A model generated the notes under the pieces. That model was not told where the DNA came from, searched no databases, and saw only the letters and a list, made by a program, of their open reading frames with translations. From Flavonifractor sp052065355 (GTDB taxonomy: Bacteria > Bacillota > Clostridia > Oscillospirales > Oscillospiraceae), in contig NZ_JBQHUF010000004.1 in the NCBI RefSeq assembly GCF_052065355.1, positions 124,001 through 188,000 on the forward strand: a DNA stretch of 64,000 nt. Direction: 5' to 3'. How positions within the stretch are numbered: the first letter of the stretch is position 1; each line of letters begins with the position of its first letter. Both the position numbers and the translations under genes were made by a program. Below, piece by piece: positions 9,501 through 16,815 of this stretch.

Positions 9501-10241
9501 AACATGACCGCTTCTGCCAGGACTGCAGCCAAGGACGATACCGTCACCCTGACGGTCACCCCCGACAAGGGCTACACCCTGGAGACCATCACTGTCACCG
9601 ACAAGAACGGCAACAAGCTGAAGCTCACTGAGAAGGACGGCAAGTACACCTTCACCATGCCCGCCTCCAAGGTCACCGTGAAGGCCACCTTCATGGAGGA
9701 CAACTCCATGCTGAACTTCTTCGTGGATGTCCCCGCCGACGCCTACTACTATGACGCGGTGCTGTGGGCTGCTGAAAAGGGCATTACCGGCGGCGTCGAT
9801 GCTACCCATTTCGCACCCAACGCCACCTGCACCCGTGCCCAGGCCGTCACCTTCCTGTGGCGTGCTGCCGGCAGCCCCGCTCCCAAGAGCAGTGTGAATC
9901 CCTTCACCGATGTGGCTGAGGGCAGCTACTACTACGATGCGGTCCTGTGGGCCGTTGAGAATGGCATCACCAAGGGCACCAGCGACACCACCTTTACCCC
10001 CAACGCGAAATGCACCCGCGCTCAGATCGTCACCTTCCTGTGGCGTTCTCAGAAGTCTCCCGCCTCTGACAGCGTGAATCCCTTCACCGATGTGGCGGCT
10101 GACGCCTACTACAACACCGCAGTTCTGTGGGCTGCTGAAAACGGCATCACCGGCGGCACCAGTGCTACCACCTTCAGCCCCAACAACGACTGCACCCGCG
10201 CCCAGATCGTGACCTTCCTCTGGAGGGCGCTGACTGAGTAA
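6525..10241 (+). CDS. Large secreted SLH-domain surface protein with an aerolysin-like region
   Basis: 1238 aa, start ATG after AAAGGAGG. Signal peptide at 1-26 (KKR, long hydrophobic core, ATALA). Residues about 29-90 hold several Cys pairs of zinc-ribbon type (CTICG, CTECG). Residues about 340-470 resemble the pore-forming/stalk region of aerolysin/ETX-MTX2 toxins: long Ser/Thr-rich alternating strands, then VSVELPPYTNVMM and VALNFTVTIVEY. After this come Ig-like BIG and IPT-like domains (about 690-955), a Gly/Ser linker (about 960-984), a Listeria-Bacteroides-type repeat (about 985-1060) and three SLH domains (about 1063-1238) that would bind secondary cell-wall polymer. The cell-wall location is well supported. 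Pore formation is inference from the pattern only. Confidence 0.85.
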   Translation: MKKRIFSSLLALVMVLSLLPATALAVDARCTICGKDDGTHTATCRFNCPNSCDVSYNGTAYTHSNTNCPYNDSDLYCTECGYLTYNAEEDDYFHADGCTIGYPDEKEETGEDNPPAPIAQRYIVDGVTYFGADSKYFDNSTRLFIQDMLSAKNDVLDGKSTAALWQYLAYCIQDVQGRGTNTGKFKTQFDNVIPYGLAYNTGSTGTYSANRSNGDNSYNVRSSGLVYANSMSAAADAMEDRMFSWYRNSGGGRKDKYRDNPSDGAIRKNETLWDDTEQGDVYWMVTGAYKTSGTNKKGHYQALGALFSDFSVTTILPEDSGEFYQSTEIEDTPDSTTYASSVKNMTDAQVSAQQEISNTTSSTATSEINGSKSYGFEESINLGYEVTALNSKFSVGIGFTASQTIENGWSEEKSCSDEQTTTYNVSVELPPYTNVMMKQTSGKTTTTTNYNCPVALNFTVTIVEYTLDPSSNNAACQTQVLATFGANARKDLNQRGVIEYTLTDPNGIRWSDLYNAHSELWSLVENKLTATAPMASTGAKFTAVYKTVNNEVSGLAPIYALSTVKTAKDIMEYNLSSGEYLYVDPIELEGLNAKNAAYYGFNQDKGHWTLVDENGDPLTDSSVAKLETNPVSGHTKLIAGETSGTVYLKYMINEDCYATAERPTACTRNRDLASTATIEVNVSEIPFDKGSIRVSGTLSGIVGDPAKAIEGTDGLTVTVEDGTGKEISRPVVWEAKELASKGIKVEDNQISFTKEGTFHVRAKTGTVYSEWVEVTALPARELTTIQIPETATLDYKIATMLNLADLTISYKDQYGADWASIPTLTWTCNDEGAAIDDNGVLTVPSAGVYTVTASAEDITSNTLTITVTDSSATIESMTPTTKSLTASGGDVEFTITGTNLSDGIVVKATDEITATTSGTDTEQKAVLTFPTNDSTTDAVTYTVTNSLDDTVTASVTVAKKSSGSSSSGGGGSSGGGSGVSTYAITIAETENGNMTASARTAAKDDTVTLTVTPDKGYTLETITVTDKNGNKLKLTEKDGKYTFTMPASKVTVKATFMEDNSMLNFFVDVPADAYYYDAVLWAAEKGITGGVDATHFAPNATCTRAQAVTFLWRAAGSPAPKSSVNPFTDVAEGSYYYDAVLWAVENGITKGTSDTTFTPNAKCTRAQIVTFLWRSQKSPASDSVNPFTDVAADAYYNTAVLWAAENGITGGTSATTFSPNNDCTRAQIVTFLWRALTE

Positions 10242-10270
10242 TCAAGGGCAATAAATAAGCAACACACCAA

Positions 10271-10316
10271 CAAGGCGGTGGAAGAAATCAAATTCTTCCA
10301 CCGCCTTGCTATATTT
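10271..10316 (+). terminator. Terminator after the SLH gene
   Basis: A 16-bp stem (CAAGGCGGTGGAAGAA and complement) with loop ATCAAA. The T tail is weak (CTATATTT). It may serve both the SLH gene and the converging recombinase gene. Confidence 0.65.
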
Positions 10317-10329
10317 GGCATTCACTGCT

Positions 10330-11910
10330 TCAGAGCGTAGTTTTGATTTCCGTGCCGTTCTGGAAAACAAATGTGATTTGTCCATCCTTGTGAACGATGG
10401 CCTTTTCAACCATCACCGTCCAGATGGTGTCGTTCCAGTCGTGCATCACTTCCGGCTGTTTCTTGAGGGTGCGGATATAAAGTGCCATTTTCTTGTCCTG
10501 GTGACTTCGGGCAGTGCGTAGGCTTTGCAACCGCTCCAGTTCCGCAGCCGCCGTCTCATACCGTTTGACGAGAGCTTCGTACTTTTTGAGGTAGGCTTCC
10601 TGGGACTGCGCCGTGGATGCGTTTTCCTTGACTGCCGCCTTGACCAGTTCGGCAACCACCTGGGTTTCTTCAAGCTGCCGTTCAATGTCGGCATCCAGTG
10701 TTCCGAAATCCATCAGCCGCTCACGCCATGCTTCGCATTGCTTTATGATCTGCACCCGATCCTGCATCATCAGATTATAGGCTTTTATGAAAAGCCGTTG
10801 TATGGTTTCGGTGTCCAGTGCGGGGGTGTGGCAGCGTTCCTCGTTTGCGAATTTGCCATTGCACTGCCAAATAGTGCGGCGGTACTGGTCGGTGGAGTGC
10901 CAGACCTTGGGGCCGAAAAAGGCGCCGCAGTCCTCGCAGACCAGTTTGGCTGAAAAAACGCTCTTTCCACTGTAGGCTTTGCCCAGGGTCTTCCGTCTGG
11001 CGAACTCTGCCTGCACCTGCTCCCATTCGTCCGGCTCAATGATGGCGGGATGGCTACCCGTCACATAATACTGCGGAACTTCACCCTCGTTGGGCTTCAT
11101 TTTCTTTTCCAGAAAATCCACCGTAAACTTCTTCTGGAGCAGTGCATCACCCTTGTATTTTTCGTTCTGAAGGATACTGGTGACCGTAGTCTTGCTCCAT
11201 TTTGCTTTGCCACCCGGTGACGGGATGCCCAACTCCTCCAGGTACTTGCAAATGCCCGCCTGGGTCTTGCCCTCAAGGAACAGCCCATAAATCAGCTTTA
11301 CGACCCTTGCTTCGCTCTCAACGACCGCAGGCCGTCCGTCTTCGCCCTTTTCATAGCCGAGGAAACGTTTGTACGGCAGATGCACTTTGCCATCGGAAAA
11401 GCTCTTGCGCTGTCCCCAGGTGATGTTTTCGGAAATGCTGCGGCTTTCTTCCTGTGCCAGAGAGGACATGATGGTGATGAGCAGTTCGCCCTTGCCGTCA
11501 AAGGTGTAGATGCCCTCTTTTTCAAAGTAGCACTCTACGCCGTTTTCTTTCAGCTTTCGGATTGTGACCAGGCTGTCAACCGTGTTTCTCGCAAATCGGC
11601 TGACCGACTTGGTAACGATGAGGTCGATCTGTCCGTCAAGGGCATCAGCGATCATCTCTTTGAACCCTTCACGGCGCTTGGTGTTAGTGCCGGAAATGCC
11701 CTCGTCCGTATAGACTTTTACGAACTCCCATTCCGGCTTGGATTGTATAAACTTGGTGTAATAATCAACCTGGGCTTCATAACTGGAGAACTGCTCATCG
11801 CTGTCGGTGGAAACACGGGCGTATCCGGCGACACGTCTTTTCCGTGTAGCCACCGAAGGCAGGTGCGTCAGTGGGTTTATGGTTGCGGGTATCATTGTAA
11901 CTTTAGGCAT
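10330..11910 (-). CDS. Large serine recombinase, copy 1
   Basis: 526 aa. The N-terminal resolvase domain has the catalytic serine in YARVSTD (Ser34) and the SVSRFARN and QEESRSISEN motifs. A recombinase domain follows, then a zinc ribbon (CEDC ... WQC ... C) and a coiled-coil region rich in Glu/Lys/Leu before the C-terminus. These enzymes integrate and excise phages and mobile elements at short att sites. Its start overlaps the upstream recombinase stop by 8 bp, so the two are co-translated. Whether both still work on this shortened element is unknown. Confidence 0.95.
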   Translation of the reverse strand: MPKVTMIPATINPLTHLPSVATRKRRVAGYARVSTDSDEQFSSYEAQVDYYTKFIQSKPEWEFVKVYTDEGISGTNTKRREGFKEMIADALDGQIDLIVTKSVSRFARNTVDSLVTIRKLKENGVECYFEKEGIYTFDGKGELLITIMSSLAQEESRSISENITWGQRKSFSDGKVHLPYKRFLGYEKGEDGRPAVVESEARVVKLIYGLFLEGKTQAGICKYLEELGIPSPGGKAKWSKTTVTSILQNEKYKGDALLQKKFTVDFLEKKMKPNEGEVPQYYVTGSHPAIIEPDEWEQVQAEFARRKTLGKAYSGKSVFSAKLVCEDCGAFFGPKVWHSTDQYRRTIWQCNGKFANEERCHTPALDTETIQRLFIKAYNLMMQDRVQIIKQCEAWRERLMDFGTLDADIERQLEETQVVAELVKAAVKENASTAQSQEAYLKKYEALVKRYETAAAELERLQSLRTARSHQDKKMALYIRTLKKQPEVMHDWNDTIWTVMVEKAIVHKDGQITFVFQNGTEIKTTL

Positions 11911-13204
11911 TCTGGTTCCTTCTTTCCAGGGCTTTCTGACGGGCGGCTGCCTTCATCTCGTCCGTCCAACTTTGGCTGCGTGAGCGATCTTTCCATTTCC
12001 GTGTGACTTCCGAACCGTCATAAAAGCGGAAAATCAACACATTTTCATTGCAGACCAGAATGCTCTTTATCAGCCTGCGGAGTAATTCCTCTGGAAAATC
12101 CACCTGCCCAAGCACTTCTGCGGTCACTGCCTGCAGGGTTTCTTCGGGGATCTGCTTGGAAGCACAGGCAGCTTTGCCCATTGAATTGAATGTACCGCAG
12201 ACCCAGACGGGACCCGTTTTCGTGACCTTGCGGCGATAATTCTTACCGCAGCCCTCGCAAACCAGAAGGCTTGTGAACGGGTATGTTTTCTTGGGTGTTG
12301 GCTTCTTGATGAACCGAGCTGCCCGTTGTGCTTTTTCTGCCTGCACCGCCTGAAAGGTCTCCATGTCGATAATGGCATCGTGGGCGTCCTCTGCGTGGTA
12401 CTTCGGAAGTTCACCGTTATTGATGATGGTCTTTTTGGCAATGTGGTTCTCACGAAAGGTTTTCTGTAAAATCAGATTTCCCGTATAGGTGTAATTGCTG
12501 AGTATCTTGGAAATCACTGATTGACCCCATTGCTTTCCGAAGCGTGATGGAATGCCGTCCTCATTCAGCCGTTTGGCAATGGTAAGGTAGCCATCGCCGG
12601 AAAGGTACTCATCGTAAATGCGGCGCACAATGTCGGCTTCCTCTGGGATGATCTCGTACCGACCGTTCTTCAGCCGATATCCGAGCATGGCCCCGTTCCA
12701 CGGCATCCCTTCCTCGAAGTTTCGCTTGATGCGCCATTTCTGGTTCTCACTGGCGGAGCGGCTTTCTTCCTGTGCGTAGGATGCCAGGATGGTCATCATC
12801 AGTTCGCCGTCGGAGCTCTGTGTGTGGATATTCTGCTCCTCAAAGAAAATGTCCACCCCCCAAGCTTTGAAGTCACGGACGGTCTGTAGAAGCGTGACCG
12901 TGTTTCGTGTAAAGCGGGAGATGGACTTTGTAATCACCATATCTATTTTTCCGGCACGGCAGTCAGCGATCAGTCTCTGAAAATCTGCTCTGGATTCTTT
13001 TGTGCCGGTCTTGGCTTCATCAGCATACACGCCGACATAGAGCCAGTCATCGTGATTCTGGATGAGGTCGCTGTAATAGCTGACCTGTGCAGACAGCGAG
13101 TGGAGCATTGCATCCTTGCCGCTCGACACACGGGCGTAGGCTGCGACTCGCTTTTTCTGTTCCAGTTTCGGTGGTTTTGGTACAATGGTTATTGTTCTGG
13201 GCAT
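11903..13204 (-). CDS. Large serine recombinase, copy 2
   Basis: 433 aa. Catalytic serine in YARVSSGK (Ser27), SISRFTRN, QEESRSASEN, a recombinase domain and a zinc ribbon (CEGCG ... VWVCG). The coiled-coil region is shorter than in its neighbour and the C-terminus is basic (KWKDRSRSQSW). Tandem serine recombinases in one operon are common at the ends of clostridial prophages and conjugative elements. Start ATG at 13204, overlapping the previous gene by 16 bp. Confidence 0.95.
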   Translation of the reverse strand: MPRTITIVPKPPKLEQKKRVAAYARVSSGKDAMLHSLSAQVSYYSDLIQNHDDWLYVGVYADEAKTGTKESRADFQRLIADCRAGKIDMVITKSISRFTRNTVTLLQTVRDFKAWGVDIFFEEQNIHTQSSDGELMMTILASYAQEESRSASENQKWRIKRNFEEGMPWNGAMLGYRLKNGRYEIIPEEADIVRRIYDEYLSGDGYLTIAKRLNEDGIPSRFGKQWGQSVISKILSNYTYTGNLILQKTFRENHIAKKTIINNGELPKYHAEDAHDAIIDMETFQAVQAEKAQRAARFIKKPTPKKTYPFTSLLVCEGCGKNYRRKVTKTGPVWVCGTFNSMGKAACASKQIPEETLQAVTAEVLGQVDFPEELLRRLIKSILVCNENVLIFRFYDGSEVTRKWKDRSRSQSWTDEMKAAARQKALERRNQNA

Positions 13205-13425
13205 TTTGTCACCTCCTCGTAGTGTGACATATTACCTCTGAAACCATCGTATATCAAGTCAATCCCGCGATATAAACTACACGAAGATATTCCAAATTCC
13301 TCACGCTGCATTGTATCAATTATGGCGTAATCTTCCGGGGTTATAATCCCCAACGACAGCATCCGTTTTGCCTGGAGCATGGTTGCCAGGTAGTCTTCCA
13401 GTCTGGCACGATAGGCATCAGTCAC
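13189..13425 (-). CDS. SHOCT-like small protein of the recombinase module
   Basis: 78 aa from GTG 13425, which overlaps the stop of the upstream zinc-finger gene. GGAGAGGAG lies about 12 nt before it. The segment KRMLSLGIITPEDYAIID is of the short SHOCT type (helix, Gly-Ile-Ile/Leu turn, helix) found in small proteins that travel with serine recombinases. The tail (SCSLYRGIDLIYDGFRGNMSHYEEV) is acidic and aromatic. It is probably an accessory factor of recombination; the exact role is not known. Confidence 0.75.
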   Translation of the reverse strand: MTDAYRARLEDYLATMLQAKRMLSLGIITPEDYAIIDTMQREEFGISSCSLYRGIDLIYDGFRGNMSHYEEVTKCPEQ

Positions 13426-13819
13426 AGCAGCCACACTCCTCTCCGAAGCGGTCGGCAATGTAGCACTCATGGCTGCAATATTTACGCCCTTTATTACCAT
13501 ACGCAGTGAACGGCTTACCGCAGTGAGCGCAGGTGTACTCATAAACCGCTTTCCGATCCACGCAGTCTGGGTGGCTGTTCCACCAGGCAGTCCGGCAAGC
13601 GTCCGAGCAGAACTTTCGGGGTTTCTGCTTGGGGATGATTTTTATCAGCTTTCCGCATTGCTTGCAAGCAACCGTATTCTTTGCCGTATCGCCCAGACCA
13701 TTTCGGCGGCAGAATGAGCGTACTGTATTATCTGAAATACCGATCATCTCACCGATTTTTACATAGCCGATGCCCTGTAAACGCAAGGTTTTGATTTGTT
13801 TCCTCTGCAAATCCGTCAT
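13418..13819 (-). CDS. HTH / zinc-finger protein at the head of the recombinase operon
   Basis: 133 aa from ATG 13819, preceded by GGAGGAACCC. The N-terminal third is a sigma-70-region-4-like HTH (LRLQGIGYVKIGEMIGISDNTVRSFCRR). Two Cys-rich units follow, CKQCGK ... CSDAC and CAHCGK ... CSHEC, each like a treble-clef zinc finger. Proteins of this build head serine recombinase operons in clostridial prophages and probably bind DNA. A regulatory or accessory role is inferred from context. Confidence 0.8.
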   Translation of the reverse strand: MTDLQRKQIKTLRLQGIGYVKIGEMIGISDNTVRSFCRRNGLGDTAKNTVACKQCGKLIKIIPKQKPRKFCSDACRTAWWNSHPDCVDRKAVYEYTCAHCGKPFTAYGNKGRKYCSHECYIADRFGEECGCCD

Positions 13820-13893
13820 AGTGGGTTCCTCCAATCCGAGGGGGTTCCTCACTACCCACTGGAGGTGAACATGGCATTTGAACAGAAAAATTG

Positions 13894-13939
13894 CAAAAAA
13901 ATAAGCCCACCGAAGAGAAATCATCTCCTCGATGGGCTT
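13894..13939 (-). terminator. Terminator of the phage lysis end
   Basis: On the minus strand a stem AAGCCCATCGAGGAGA / TCTCTTCGGTGGGCTT is followed by ATTTTTTT. It stands 6 nt after the LysM chimera stop and separates it from the recombinase operon. Confidence 0.85.
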
Positions 13940-13944
13940 CGTGG

Positions 13945-14637
13945 TTAGTTAGGGATTTTCAGTTTCCAACCGCTGTAGATGACATTGGATGTCAGACCGT
14001 TCAGTTTCTTGATTTCCGGGTATCTGCTGCCTTTGCCAAGGTACAGAGCGGCAATATCCCAGAGGGTGTCACCCTTGACCACGGTGTGGACGCGGTAGTC
14101 AGCATCATCGGACTCGATGGCACCATCCACAGGATAGATAGCAACACCATCATTGGTGAATACATAGGTACCGGGGTTCTTGTCCGCTGCCGCCTTTGCA
14201 TTGGCGAGAACACGGTAAGCGCCCACCTGGGACTTGCTGTCCTTCCAGGCTTTACGCACACGGTAATAGCCGGAAGTCAGCTTTTCAGGATAGGTCACCA
14301 CAGGCTCGGAAGTGTCCTCTGTATCCTCTTTGACATCAGCGGTAAGCAGAGCCTTGACCTCGGCACGGAAGGTATCAAGAATTCCTCCGATCCGCTCTTT
14401 GCTATCCAGGACATAGACCCGAAATCCCAACCTCCGCAAGAGTGCGTGGCGGGAGGTCTGCAATGCCCGTGGCTTTTTCCCTGGGGCCTTTACTTCCACA
14501 AAAGCCATACAGCCACCGGGCAAAAGGACGATTCTGTCCGGCATCCCATCAAATCCAGGAGAAACGAACTTCGGACAGATGCCGCCCTGCTTTTTTACCA
14601 TCAGCGTTAATTTTTGCTCGATTGCTTTTTCTCTCAT
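13945..14637 (-). CDS. Chimera: VRR-NUC nuclease N-terminus joined to a LysM endolysin C-terminus
   Basis: 230 aa from ATG 14637 (ribosome site GGAGAAAG). Residues 1-95 are a phage VRR-NUC nuclease: GICPKFVSPGFDGMPDRIVL, then the metal-binding AFVEVKAPGKKP, then ALQTSRHALLRRLGF. From about residue 115 the sequence changes to the C-terminal half of a phage amidase/endolysin: SGYYRVRKAWKDSKSQVGAY, a repeat of the SPOR-like linker type, and a LysM domain (HTVVKGDTLWDIAALYLGKG ... NGLTSNVIYSGWKLKI). The amidase catalytic domain is missing. In intact phages these genes lie far apart, so a large internal deletion fused them in frame. The product is probably non-functional as a lysin. Confidence 0.8.
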   Translation of the reverse strand: MREKAIEQKLTLMVKKQGGICPKFVSPGFDGMPDRIVLLPGGCMAFVEVKAPGKKPRALQTSRHALLRRLGFRVYVLDSKERIGGILDTFRAEVKALLTADVKEDTEDTSEPVVTYPEKLTSGYYRVRKAWKDSKSQVGAYRVLANAKAAADKNPGTYVFTNDGVAIYPVDGAIESDDADYRVHTVVKGDTLWDIAALYLGKGSRYPEIKKLNGLTSNVIYSGWKLKIPN

Positions 14638-14687
14638 AATGCTTTCTCCATTCGATTTTCTTAACTTGGGGTAGCGGTCTGTAATGG

Positions 14688-15350
14688 TCATTTACTAAAA
14701 GCGGTGTCATTGTCACCATACTTTTTGATGACGCGACCGGCAAAGCGGGACATGGTAGCATTACGGCTTCCTTCGGGAATGACCTGTGTGCCACCGTGAG
14801 AACCACCGGGCATATCCGCGTCAAAATACTCTGCGGACAGATACTCACTTAAGGTCATATCACCAGGGTACAGTTCGACCTCTGGGTTCACCGTTCCGAA
14901 AAAGAAACGGGCAGCATCCAGGGCTTTGGTATCGAAATACGGAAAAATGGTATTGACCAGTTTCTTCATTTCGCTGTATGCGGCGGCGTCCGTCATATAC
15001 TCAATGGGAAACAGGACATGGAACTTGGGGCGAGCGGGTTTGCCGTTTTTCTCACGCATATTGAAGCGACTGTAGTGAACGGCAAAGGTAATGCCGGGGA
15101 AAGCCGCCTGAACATCAGCCGAAGTGACCCAATCGGCAGGGTTCTCGGAGTGGTCGTTGTCGCAGTCCACGGGCAGACAGTCCGAGCCGAGGAAATTATC
15201 ACCGTTGCGGTAATTGTTCATGTACTCGGCGCAGACATAGTCGCGGCTGACCGCTTCCGCAAAACTGGCAGGATCGGTTACCTCGACTTTGTGGGGATAG
15301 GAGCAGTTGCTTGGGGCATTGATGAAATCTGCACTATACAGCGTGAACAT
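14688..15350 (-). pseudogene. Phage primase-like protein, C-terminally truncated
   Basis: 220 aa beginning MFTLYSADFINAPSNCSYP. It has the acidic LPVDCDNDHSE catalytic-type motif and FAVHYSRFN ... PKFHVLFPI of the phage/plasmid archaeo-eukaryotic primase (PrimPol) fold. The ending SRNATMSRFAGRVIKKYGDND is normally the start of a helical linker leading to a helicase or further domain, but here it stops after three more residues (FSK). The stop overlaps the next start (ATGA). Truncation by the same deletion history is likely. The start overlaps the previous stop (TGATG). Confidence 0.7.
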
Positions 15351-15693
15351 CAGTCATGCACCTCCTTGGCACCGTCCTCCAGGGCTTTTGTGATAAACTT
15401 GAGCGCACGGATCATGGTCTCCAGTTCACAGTCGCCGCCGAGGAATAGTTCAAAACCCTCATCACCGTCTCGCCCCAAGGGATTAACACGGATATCGGTA
15501 GAACCCATATCCTCAATGCGGATGTAGGCTCGGCTGCCGTGACCACTGTCGCCACCCTGGAATCCATTGGTGCCTGCTTCGACTTCCAGGACATTGGCGC
15601 TGTAAATTTCTCTGGTGTAGGTGGTGATTTCTTATCGCTGAATTTGTCATACCACTTGACGGCAAATTCGCGGATTTGCTTCATATCTGCCAC
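15350..15693 (-). pseudogene. Frameshifted early phage protein
   Basis: The first frame (GTG 15693) gives MADMKQIREFAVKWYDKFSD. Near 15626-15636, at GATAAGAAATCACC, the coding signal jumps to another frame, ITTYTREIYSANVLEVEAG, and continues through GGDSGHGSRAYIRIEDMG and GFELFLGGDCELETMIRAL to the TGA at 15350. Together they make one protein of about 113 residues, broken by the apparent loss of one base (expected GATAAGGAAATC, DKEIT). The family is a small phage protein of unknown role. The gene lies directly at the junction with the host thiolase. Confidence 0.7.
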
Positions 15694-16151
15694 TGCAGCA
15701 CACCTTCTTTCTCTATAGATGCAGTTCCTGTATCCAGGTCGGCACTGCGGTCCAGGGTCATGGGCAGGGCGGTCATGGACTCAATACCACCGGCCACCAC
15801 GCAGTCCGCCTGGCCCGCCTCGATCTGCCAGGCGGCCAGGGCTATCGCCTGGAGGGAGGAGGAACAGAAACGGTCCACGGTGAGGCCGCAGGCAGTATAG
15901 GGCAGGCCGGCCCGGGCAGCCACCAGTCGAGCAGGGTTAAGGCCCTGCTTAGACTCAGGAATTGCGCAGCCCAGGAGCACATCCTCTACCAGGGCGGGAT
16001 CCAGCTGAGGCAGTTTCTCCATCACACCCTTGAGGACCAGTCCTCCCATGTCGATGGGGTGCATCTCCCGCAGGGCACCTTTCTTTCCGGATTTTGCCAC
16101 GGCAGAGCGGCCATAGGCCACCACTACCGTCTTACTCAGAGGTTTTGACAT
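15681..16151 (-). pseudogene. Acetyl-CoA acetyltransferase (thiolase), truncated to its N-terminal third
   Basis: From ATG 16151 (MSKPLSKTVVVAYGRSAV; GGAGG upstream) the protein follows thiolases through VLLGCAIPESKQGLNPARL and the nucleophile motif VDRFCSSSLQAIA to GGIESMTALPMT. It ends at about 156 residues where phage sequence begins, while thiolases have about 390. The catalytic His and second Cys of the C-terminal half are absent, so it cannot be active. It is the last gene of the BKACE operon, 1 nt after CoA-transferase B. The missing part is not elsewhere in this window. Confidence 0.85.
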
Positions 16152-16152
16152 C

Positions 16153-16803
16153 TCACTCTTCCTCCATTTCAATGAGATTGGGGGCCACCAGAAGGGCAGG
16201 CTCCACCGCTGCCTGGATTTCCTCCACGGTATGGCCCCTACGGATCTCCGACAGGAGCAGCCCCTCCTTTCTTACATCAATGACGCATCGTTCTGTCACG
16301 ATATGGTTTACACAGGCCAGGGCAGTGAGGGGGAAAGTACACTGGTTGACCACCTTGGGCACACCGTCCTTGCTCACCAGCTCCATGGCCACGATCACCT
16401 TCTGGGCGCCATTGCACAAATCCATGGCGCCTCCCATGCCGAAGGCACGGCCGGGAGAGGCCCAATTGGCCAGATCGCCTCTGGCGGACACCTGGAGGGC
16501 ACCCAGCACAGTGGCAGCCAGCCGACCGGAGCGAATGACGCCAAAGGACATGGCCACATCAAAATCGCTGGCACCAGGAACGGGGATAAAGGGTACCCCG
16601 CCGGCATTGACAAAGCGCTCATTTTTCATCAGGCCCTCGCTCACGGTGGGGCCAATGCCGATGACACCGTTCTCTCCTTGAAAGAGCACCCCGTCGGCGG
16701 CATAGCTGCCGCAGAGGCTGGGGATACCGATGCCCAGATTGACCACGTCGCCAGGCTTAAAATAGGCGGCGGCCCGCTTAGCGATAAAGTTTCTGTTGTC
16801 CAT
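16153..16803 (-). CDS. 3-oxoacid CoA-transferase subunit B
   Basis: 216 aa. The catalytic glutamate lies in GENGVIGIGP, as in the beta subunits of acetoacetate:CoA and succinyl-CoA:3-ketoacid transferases. VNLGIGIPSLCGSYAADG and the glycine-rich GGAMDLCNGAQKVIV are also typical. It forms a heterodimer with the gene just upstream and moves CoA between short acids, probably acetoacetyl-CoA and acetate or the pathway substrate. It is cytosolic and co-transcribed with the BKACE genes. Confidence 0.92.
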   Translation of the reverse strand: MDNRNFIAKRAAAYFKPGDVVNLGIGIPSLCGSYAADGVLFQGENGVIGIGPTVSEGLMKNERFVNAGGVPFIPVPGASDFDVAMSFGVIRSGRLAATVLGALQVSARGDLANWASPGRAFGMGGAMDLCNGAQKVIVAMELVSKDGVPKVVNQCTFPLTALACVNHIVTERCVIDVRKEGLLLSEIRRGHTVEEIQAAVEPALLVAPNLIEMEEE

Positions 16804-16815
16804 GCGTCTGCCTCC

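Noticed and set aside
6474..9809. A 1111-codon minus-strand frame opposite the SLH protein
   Set aside because: No domain, no ribosome site; the plus-strand gene has signal peptide and SLH domains.
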